Assembly: GCA_903970295.1 (NCBI GenBank)
Contig: CAJCHQ010000309.1
Coordinates: 1 to 5,754 of the forward strand
Reading direction: 5' to 3'
DNA length: 5,754 bases
Source of the DNA: Bryobacterales bacterium
Lineage (GTDB): Bacteria; Cyanobacteriota; Vampirovibrionia; Obscuribacterales; Obscuribacteraceae
How positions within the stretch are numbered: position 1 is the first letter of the stretch; each line of letters begins with the position of its first letter. Positions 1 to 4,682 of this stretch are shown piece by piece. Made by a program: the position numbers and the translations under genes. Under the pieces are notes generated by a model. It had not been told where the DNA came from and ran no database searches. It saw only the letters and a program-made list of their open reading frames with translations.

Positions 1-567
1 AGCGCTGGCGATGATATGCAACCAGCGCATCAGCTCCGGGTTATGCTTTCTGCTTGGGTCTTTTTCACCGGACAGTTTCAGAGCCAGGTATGTCATCCCG
101 GCACCGCCTATAAAGCCAGCGATGGGTGAAATAAAGAGAGCGGTGACAACCGTCCAGAGTTCGTGCCAATTGACTCCTTCCAACCAGCCTTTGCCATTCA
201 TCGCTGCAGCCGTGACACCGGCACCGAAAAGACTGGCGATCAAACAATGAGACGAGCTGACCGGAATGCCAAACCACCAGGTGATCAAGTTCCATACTAA
301 CGCGGCAATCAGTACAGCCACCACTATCGGCAGTGTCACCGCTTCTGGCGGAATAATTTTGGTGATGATCACCGCCACCGCTGTTCCTACGAGCAACGCG
401 CCGAGAAAATTGAGAATGCCGCTCATTACGATCGCCACGATCGGTTTCAGCGATTTCGTGTAAATGACAGTGGCGACAGCATTGGCTGTGTCGTGGAAAC
501 CATTGACGAAATCGAAGCCCAACGCGAGGACAATTGCGATGGCGGCGACAATTTTTTCAGTTCCCAT
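1..567 (-). CDS. PiT-family inorganic phosphate transporter, N-terminal part (cut by window edge)
   Basis: Reading the minus strand from the ATG at 567-565 gives 189 uninterrupted codons to the window edge, so the C-terminal half lies outside. The product is an inner-membrane permease that imports inorganic phosphate by cation symport (family knowledge; H+ or Na+ cannot be told here). Residues 19-30 read DFVNGFHDTANA, the PiT N-terminal signature. Residues 100-110 read GIPVSSSHCLI, matching the family's conserved P-x-S-S-S-H motif. Hydrophobic membrane segments lie near residues 5-22, 42-68, 78-99, 104-122 and 137-160, with a hydrophilic loop from about 166 to 180. No strong Shine-Dalgarno precedes the ATG, but the protein starts at the usual place, about 20 residues before the signature. 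A promoter candidate lies 140-170 bases upstream. The family call is firm; the symbol pit/pitA is plausible but not assigned because the gene is partial. Confidence 0.93.
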   Translation of the reverse strand, partial: MGTEKIVAAIAIVLALGFDFVNGFHDTANAVATVIYTKSLKPIVAIVMSGILNFLGALLVGTAVAVIITKIIPPEAVTLPIVVAVLIAALVWNLITWWFGIPVSSSHCLIASLFGAGVTAAAMNGKGWLEGVNWHELWTVVTALFISPIAGFIGGAGMTYLALKLSGEKDPSRKHNPELMRWLHIIASA

Positions 568-630
568 GCGAGCACGCTCGGAATGCGGCTTTGCAGAAAG
601 ACGCGGTGGTAGTAAAGATGCACGAGTCCG

Positions 631-659
631 CTACTAGTAGATATCTACCAGTTTCTGGT
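631..659. repeat. Cluster of three short palindromes upstream of the phosphate transporter
   Basis: Three perfect dyads are packed into 29 bases: CTACTAGTAG (631-640, 10 bases, no loop), GTAGATATCTAC (637-648, 12 bases, no loop, sharing 4 bases with the first) and ACCAG-TTT-CTGGT (647-659, 5-base arms). They lie 70-100 bases before the transporter ATG and downstream of its predicted promoter, so they would sit in its mRNA leader. The loopless palindromes look more like binding sites for a dimeric regulator than an RNA fold. No T-run follows, so this is not an intrinsic terminator. A link to phosphate control is a guess from position; I do not see a recognisable Pho box. Confidence 0.4.
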
Positions 660-705
660 TAAGGGCAGATTAACGGTGACGAAATAAAGCTGATGAAAAT
701 GACTA

Positions 706-733
706 AATATAGTCGCTGGAGTCGAAACGTCAA
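706..733 (-). promoter_or_regulatory. Sigma-70-like promoter candidate for the phosphate transporter
   Basis: On the minus strand TTGACG (733-728, 5 of 6 matches to the -35 consensus) is followed after 16 bases by TATATT (711-706, 5 of 6 matches to the -10 consensus). Transcription would start near 699, giving a leader of about 130 bases before the ATG at 567. The -10 box lies inside a small dyad, GACTA-AATA-TAGTC (701-714), which could allow operator control. The call rests on consensus matching alone. Confidence 0.45.
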
Positions 734-778
734 TGCCGGAGGCAGACGTACTTGACACTAGCTGACGTGATTGAATGG

Positions 779-1084
779 CTAGGCTGGTCTGGCTTCTACA
801 GCTTCCAACCAATCTGGTTCCAGGTACACCCAGAGGTCACCCTGTCTCCACGAAAGTGGCTGGTCCGACAAATACTTGTAAACTATCAGCTGACGAATAA
901 TTCGACGGGCTGTGGGATTTTGTTCGCCGCGACGATCATTTGCTAATCTGGTGCGGAGATGGATCGCTTCCCGCTTGGTCCAGCAATATGCTGGTCCGGC
1001 ATTATCGCCACGCGAACGGCAAAGAATCGCTACTTTACCTGATGGTTGCTGCCAACCTAGAACATAATAAACATCGTCATTCAT
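779..1084 (-). CDS. Small uncharacterised protein, 101 aa, Trp/Arg-rich
   Basis: I do not recognise this protein. It reads from the ATG at 1084-1082 to a TAG at 781-779. It starts MNDDVYYVLGWQQ, has no signal peptide or membrane segment, and is rich in Trp (about five) and Arg, giving a basic, probably folded cytoplasmic protein. The pattern of short strands (YYVLGW, KVAILCRS, DLWVYLEP) around a basic helical middle (REAIHLRTRLANDRR, then RRIIRQLIVYKYL) looks like real protein rather than a chance frame. The plus-strand frame opposite (752-946) looks like noise. The gene lies 211 bases upstream of the phosphate transporter on the same strand and is divergent from the glycosyltransferase. The Shine-Dalgarno is weak (TAAGTG), so start certainty is moderate; an ATG 4 bases downstream is out of frame. 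Confidence 0.6.
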   Translation of the reverse strand: MNDDVYYVLGWQQPSGKVAILCRSRGDNAGPAYCWTKREAIHLRTRLANDRRGEQNPTARRIIRQLIVYKYLSDQPLSWRQGDLWVYLEPDWLEAVEARPA

Positions 1085-1122
1085 ATCACTTACTATGATA
1101 AGTCATGCGCGTTATAAGTCCA
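1084..1122 (-). promoter_or_regulatory. Weak promoter candidate and dyad in the divergent gap ahead of the 101-aa gene
   Basis: On the minus strand TGGACT (1122-1117, 4 of 6 at -35) and TATCAT (1100-1095, 5 of 6 at -10) are separated by 16 bases. Transcription would begin almost at the start codon, giving a nearly leaderless message. A dyad TATCA-N7-TGATA (1084-1100) covers the -10 box. On the plus strand TATAAG (1113-1118) is a possible -10 for the glycosyltransferase gene, but its -35 (TTACTA, 1090-1095) is poor. The gap between the two divergent genes is only 55 bases, so both promoters must lie here or inside the neighbouring genes. Confidence 0.25.
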
Positions 1123-1139
1123 GTGAAGCCTAGCCCATA

Positions 1140-2150
1140 ATGGAAGCCTTTGCCAATATTCTTGTTTTCCATCCAGCCGCCATCGGAGATGCCATGCTGG
1201 CTTCGCCTGTGGCTGCGACACTGAAAAAGAATTTTCCGGCCGCCAATTTGACCTACTGGACACACCCGGAGCTGAGGCCGATTTTACTCAGTCTCTGTCC
1301 GAGCATCGACGAAATCATCGACTACGATCGCAATGCCGGTATATTCGAACTGGCTAAAACCTTCGCTAATTTCAAGCCCGATCTGTTCGTCGACCTGGCT
1401 AACAGCACCAAAAGCAAATTGATGACCATCCTGAGCCGCCGCACCATGGTGCTCAGATATGAAAAGCAATCGGCCCAGGTACGACCGATCAGACATGCGA
1501 CTGAAAATTTTCTCGATACGATTCGCCCGATTTGCCCGGAATTGCCCGATTTTCCCTTCCCGACGATTTTTCCCGAGGCACTCTCCGAGGAGGTTGTCGA
1601 GCGCGTGTTAGTCGAGCAGGGGTTGCCCAACTTTCCGATCATTGGCATCGTCCCTGGTGTCGGTAAGCACCGACCTCATCGCGCCTGGGTCTATGAGTGT
1701 TGGGTCTACTTGCTTCAACATATAGGGCGTTGGCAAACGCATTTACCGGCCCTAATCGGTGGTGGCGATGAACTGCAATTATGCGCCGATCTGGAAGCGG
1801 CGATCGAAGGTCCCTGTCTTAATCTCGCCGGTCAGCTAACGCTTCCGGAGACGGCGGCGGTGCTCAAGCACTGTCAAATTGTGATCTCAGGAGACACGGG
1901 CCCTGCCCACATAGCGGTGGCAGTGGGCACGCCGGTGATCGGTCTTTATGGACCGACGTTTCCTGAGCGGAGCGGACCATATGGTTGTTTAGATATGGTT
2001 TTGGATCAGAGTAGTAGCTGCGCCTGCCACGACCAGAAACACTGCCGATTCGCCAACCCCCACGATCCCGGTCAATGCATGTCGAGAATCATGCTGGCTG
2101 AAGTTTTGCAAAGCCTGCATCAGTTCCTGGGAATCGATTCTATTTATTAG
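1140..2150 (+). CDS. Glycosyltransferase family 9 (heptosyltransferase-like) protein
   Basis: This complete 336-residue protein is a GT-B fold glycosyltransferase of family GT9, the family of ADP-heptose:LPS heptosyltransferases (WaaC/WaaF/WaaQ), acting on the cytoplasmic face of the inner membrane. The N-terminal Rossmann half opens ILVFHPAAIGDAML (residues 7-20); D17 sits where family members carry their catalytic aspartate. The C-terminal half has GIVPGVGKHR (169-178), IGGGDE (206-211), NLAGQLTLPETAAVL (228-242) and the nucleotide-sugar motif SGDTGPAHIAVAVGTPV (250-266), followed by GLYGPTFPERSGPYG (268-282). Four cysteines (294, 296, 302, 313) form the Cys cluster seen near the C-terminus of many GT9 proteins. 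Length is normal. The ATG at 1140 puts the first strand six residues in, as usual, although no good Shine-Dalgarno is visible. The exact sugar and acceptor cannot be read from sequence. The 3' end overlaps the convergent gene by 4 bases. Confidence 0.92.
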   Translation: MEAFANILVFHPAAIGDAMLASPVAATLKKNFPAANLTYWTHPELRPILLSLCPSIDEIIDYDRNAGIFELAKTFANFKPDLFVDLANSTKSKLMTILSRRTMVLRYEKQSAQVRPIRHATENFLDTIRPICPELPDFPFPTIFPEALSEEVVERVLVEQGLPNFPIIGIVPGVGKHRPHRAWVYECWVYLLQHIGRWQTHLPALIGGGDELQLCADLEAAIEGPCLNLAGQLTLPETAAVLKHCQIVISGDTGPAHIAVAVGTPVIGLYGPTFPERSGPYGCLDMVLDQSSSCACHDQKHCRFANPHDPGQCMSRIMLAEVLQSLHQFLGIDSIY

Positions 2151-4417
2151 ATGCGCGTCTTATCTCGCTTTTCTGCTTCGCAGCTGATTGCGAGATAGGC
2201 GTTTAGATAGATAGTCCAATTTCGTTTCAAGTCCTCCTCGGCCATTTGTCGTGCCACCGTCAGCGGTAAATCGAGTTCGAAGGTTGATACGGTGCCCTGC
2301 TGCGAATAGATGTGTCTGATCGTTCGGCGCGAAGAAGAGCTTTCGTATGTGACCAGGGTGAACCAGATATTGGCGATGCTGGTCTGCAACTTGACGCAAA
2401 AGTTCGTCGAGCCTAAGTAATCTTTGCGGACCAGAATCCGGCTATTCGATGCCAGTTGGTAACTGGTGAATTTCTCTGCGGTCTCTTCTGTTCGCAGGGA
2501 CAGCATCTCAGAGAATGACGTTTTGTCTGCCTTGATTGTCTGAGCTTGATCTGTTGCTTGTGATAATTTAGTCAACATTCTGTATTGGGCTGCTTCTTCC
2601 TCAGTTGGCAGAATCAGTTGTTGTCCGCAGACTAGAGCTGCTACTGGCAAGCCATTAACATCGCAATCCCCAGAAAGGTTGTTGAGTGTGGCCAGCAATC
2701 TCCAGGCATTTGCATCGCGCAGGCAGGGGTCTTTCGCCGCCACCGTATATAGTGTCTCGCCCGGCAGGGTGATGTAAATTCGACGCTCCGCTGTGGGCGC
2801 TGAGCGTTCGAATTGAGCAAGATTGAGTGCGGCGCGACAGCCTGAAAATCGTACCTGACTGAGTATGCGTTGCAGAGGATTGTCATTACCACTGGTATCA
2901 GGATCGAAACTGATCACATCGGCTATCGGCTGCTCTTGAGGCAATTCGGCATTTGGCGGGTGCACTTGGACGTTTTGATCTTTCAGTTCGGCTATCTGAT
3001 TGATCAAGCTGCTATCGCTGAGGAAGAATGCCGCTCTTCTCAGTGAAGGGACGTTTGGTGCTGCAAACATATGATTGGAAGGGGCTTTTTGATCGTCTGA
3101 GGTGTTCCATTTAACGGGTTGGCACTGAGGCTTGTTTATTTTGGGCAAAGGCTGAGCACTGATTGGTTTGTTCAAATTGCTTGAGTGATTCGCATTGAAC
3201 TCTTGCACGCTGCTTGCCAATGGTGATTGGTTTGCCGGAAAGCGCATACCTCGCAAAAATACTGGTGCGTCAGGCTCCTGCGATGCCGGGCGAGAGAAGT
3301 CAGCGGTGAGCGAGTTGCCTAGAACTTGCGCGCATTTGGCTTTGGATTGGTTGGCGAAATTGCCGAATTTAGAGAAAAAGTCGTTGCCTTTTTTCTTGAA
3401 ATAATTGCGCCCGTAAATTTCGCGTTCTTCTTCGCTGGGCAGGCAGATTTCGGTTCCGTCGTGAAGGCGTGGATGCCAGCCGGAATGAGACTGTTCGTAA
3501 AAAGTGTTGACTCGGTTGATTGTGATAATCAGGTCGGCGAATCGCGGATCTCCGAAGAATAGCTTGGCGATTTTGGCCGGCGTATCTCCGGGTTGGACCA
3601 GATATCTTGCTCGGACCGTGCCGCTCGGGGGCGGCGGAGCCTGAGGGGGCACATCCTTCTTCTCACAAAAGCGACTGAAATCGACGATTTTAATTACGTC
3701 TTTGATGTTGCAGAACATTCGGTCAGGCGATCTGCGCTGACCTTCATTGAGCGCCTCAGCGAGCAATTTGTTAATGCGCACTGCTGCCAGTTGATTGTTG
3801 CCAGATTGTGGCGTCGACCGCGAGCTGTTGGATTCGAAGTGGGAATCGGCATCGGTTTGACGCGGAGAAATTTTAGCTGAGGCAGAATGCGCTGGCAGGT
3901 CGCCTGTATTGATGAAGCCGGCATGCGGTGCTCTCAGGCATTGAACAGCCGGATAGGCGTTGATTGCCACACCATATGCGGTGCTAACTGCAATTGTGCC
4001 AAGGCGTGCATCTACCTTTTGCAGAAGTTCCAGGCTGACCTGTGGTGGGCTCGGTCGGTCGAGTTTGCCTTCTATTAGCAATCTGGGCGGCGCTGGACGA
4101 TCATAGTGAGCGTACAAATTACTTCTATTTTTGCCTTGCCTGCTTTGACGCGCAGGCGATTGGTCGTAATCGGCAGAGCCATCGCCGCCACATAGATCTT
4201 GTCTGATTTCTTCGGCTGCAAAATCCGCCAGGGAATCGATCAGGCGTTGCACTCTTTCCATATTTTGGGAGTGGTTACGCACTCCTGCGTGCTTGCTGCC
4301 GGCAGCTTGTTGGGAGCCGTTGGCATTTTTCGAAGACCCAAAGCCGTGTTCGTCGCCAAAAATGTGATTATCATCGCTTTTGCGATTCATGAGCCTCCCG
4401 CGCATCTGATCAGGCAT
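2147..4417 (-). CDS. Long, mostly disordered protein with two LysM-like modules
   Basis: This 756-residue protein (numbered from the ATG at 4417) has no assignable function. Ser/Asn/Gln/Pro-rich stretches separate the structured parts: helices at about 51-75 and 208-229, a proline linker (257-264), a LysM-like module (272-327, nt 3437-3604; YLVQPGDTPAKIAKLFFGD to EICLP), a second (548-604, nt 2606-2776; YITLPGETLYTVAAKD to QLILP), and a strand-rich block at 653-742 (nt 2192-2461). Both modules end in LP-[ST]-EEE-x3-Y. LysM domains usually bind peptidoglycan, but no signal peptide or membrane segment is visible, so location is unclear. Starts compete: TTG at 4471 (774 aa), ATG at 4417 with AAAGGA 9 bases upstream, ATG at 4405, and ATG at 4390 with GGGAGG only 3 bases upstream. 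I chose 4417 for its ribosome-site spacing. The TAA stop overlaps the glycosyltransferase stop. The style resembles Obscuribacterales proteins (inference). Confidence 0.82.
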   Translation of the reverse strand: MPDQMRGRLMNRKSDDNHIFGDEHGFGSSKNANGSQQAAGSKHAGVRNHSQNMERVQRLIDSLADFAAEEIRQDLCGGDGSADYDQSPARQSRQGKNRSNLYAHYDRPAPPRLLIEGKLDRPSPPQVSLELLQKVDARLGTIAVSTAYGVAINAYPAVQCLRAPHAGFINTGDLPAHSASAKISPRQTDADSHFESNSSRSTPQSGNNQLAAVRINKLLAEALNEGQRRSPDRMFCNIKDVIKIVDFSRFCEKKDVPPQAPPPPSGTVRARYLVQPGDTPAKIAKLFFGDPRFADLIITINRVNTFYEQSHSGWHPRLHDGTEICLPSEEEREIYGRNYFKKKGNDFFSKFGNFANQSKAKCAQVLGNSLTADFSRPASQEPDAPVFLRGMRFPANQSPLASSVQEFNANHSSNLNKPISAQPLPKINKPQCQPVKWNTSDDQKAPSNHMFAAPNVPSLRRAAFFLSDSSLINQIAELKDQNVQVHPPNAELPQEQPIADVISFDPDTSGNDNPLQRILSQVRFSGCRAALNLAQFERSAPTAERRIYITLPGETLYTVAAKDPCLRDANAWRLLATLNNLSGDCDVNGLPVAALVCGQQLILPTEEEAAQYRMLTKLSQATDQAQTIKADKTSFSEMLSLRTEETAEKFTSYQLASNSRILVRKDYLGSTNFCVKLQTSIANIWFTLVTYESSSSRRTIRHIYSQQGTVSTFELDLPLTVARQMAEEDLKRNWTIYLNAYLAISCEAEKRDKTRI

Positions 4418-4426
4418 TGAACCTGT

Positions 4427-4432
4427 TCCTTT
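4427..4432 (-). promoter_or_regulatory. Shine-Dalgarno AAAGGA favouring the ATG at 4417
   Basis: On the minus strand AAAGGA lies 9 bases before the ATG at 4417-4415. The rival site GGGAGG (4399-4394) is a better match to the anti-Shine-Dalgarno but sits only 3 bases before the ATG at 4390. The TTG at 4471 has only an AGGG 8 bases upstream. The site therefore supports, but does not prove, a 756-residue product. Confidence 0.45.
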
Positions 4433-4488
4433 GACCCGTGTCTCTATCCGTGGCACTTGGATATTGGACAAGGGTTGGCCCTGAAAAA

Positions 4489-4516
4489 ATTATTGACAAC
4501 CGCCAGGAGCGGTCAT
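4489..4516 (-). promoter_or_regulatory. Possible minus-strand promoter for the LysM-like gene
   Basis: On the minus strand ATGACC (4516-4511, 4 of 6 at -35) and AATAAT (4494-4489, 5 of 6 at -10) are 16 bases apart. Transcription would start near 4480, leaving a leader of about 60 bases to the ATG at 4417 but only about 10 to the TTG at 4471, which favours the internal ATG. The site lies almost exactly on top of the stronger plus-strand promoter, so the two could compete for polymerase. Confidence 0.25.
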
Positions 4517-4521
4517 ATCAT
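4493..4521 (+). promoter_or_regulatory. Strong sigma-70-like promoter for the gene at 4679
   Basis: A perfect -35 box TTGACA (4493-4498), a 17-base spacer and TATCAT (4516-4521, 5 of 6 matches) make the best promoter in the window. Transcription would start near 4528, giving a leader of about 150 bases before the GTG at 4679. A dyad ACCGC-CAGGA-GCGGT (4499-4513) fills the spacer. Confidence 0.6.
4499..4513. promoter_or_regulatory. Operator-like dyad inside the promoter spacer
   Basis: ACCGC-CAGGA-GCGGT is a 5-base-arm inverted repeat lying exactly between the -35 and -10 boxes of the plus-strand promoter and overlapping the possible minus-strand promoter. The right arm extends to GCGGTCA (4509-4515), which is matched again by TGACCGC at 4554-4560, just downstream of the predicted transcription start. 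A repressor bound here would block both directions. The short arms could be chance. Confidence 0.3.
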
Positions 4522-4604
4522 GGGCTGCAGCAGTATTAAATCGTACTAAGGATTGACCGCAAAAACTATATCGGGCTAAGGCCTGTGATGCTTCGTCTTC
4601 GGCT

Positions 4605-4682
4605 ATGGAATCGCCGAGCGCGGGTACAAAGGATGCAGCGGAATCCCCAGCTGACAAAGACTTTGAGGGCCTGCACCTGTGA
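4605..4682 (+). CDS. Possible 25-codon leader ORF overlapping the next gene
   Basis: An ATG at 4605 opens a 25-codon frame (starting MESPSAGTKDAAESPADK) that ends in TGA at 4680-4682. It overlaps the GTG start of the next gene by four bases (GTGA, 4679-4682), the arrangement used for translational coupling. It lies within the predicted leader of that gene. No Shine-Dalgarno is visible before the ATG, so independent translation is doubtful. Its Ser/Pro/Ala/Asp/Lys composition resembles the N-terminus of the downstream protein, so it could instead be a remnant of a longer N-terminus left in another frame. It may also be chance. Confidence 0.2.
   Translation: MESPSAGTKDAAESPADKDFEGLHL
4665..4669 (+). 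promoter_or_regulatory. Shine-Dalgarno GAGGG for the GTG start at 4679
   Basis: GAGGG lies 9 bases before the GTG at 4679-4681. An in-frame TGA at 4664-4666 just upstream leaves no other reasonable start before this GTG, so the site fixes the 5' end of the gene. Confidence 0.6.

Noticed and set aside
752..757. Perfect TTGACA on the plus strand
   Set aside because: No acceptable -10 box lies 15-19 bases downstream (ATGGCT), and no plus-strand gene follows closely.
752..946. Plus-strand 64-aa frame opposite the small minus gene
   Set aside because: It lies antisense to the better 101-aa frame, begins with TTG, has no ribosome site and reads as chance sequence.
4471..4490. AGGG-TTGG-CCCT hairpin followed by an A-run, considered as a terminator
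   Set aside because: The homopolymer is A on the plus strand, and on the minus strand the T-run precedes the hairpin, so neither strand forms an intrinsic terminator; the stem is only 4 bases.
4520..4549. Nine-codon frame MGCSSIKSY, considered as a lipoprotein start
   Set aside because: It starts upstream of the predicted transcription start, stops after nine codons and has no hydrophobic signal segment.
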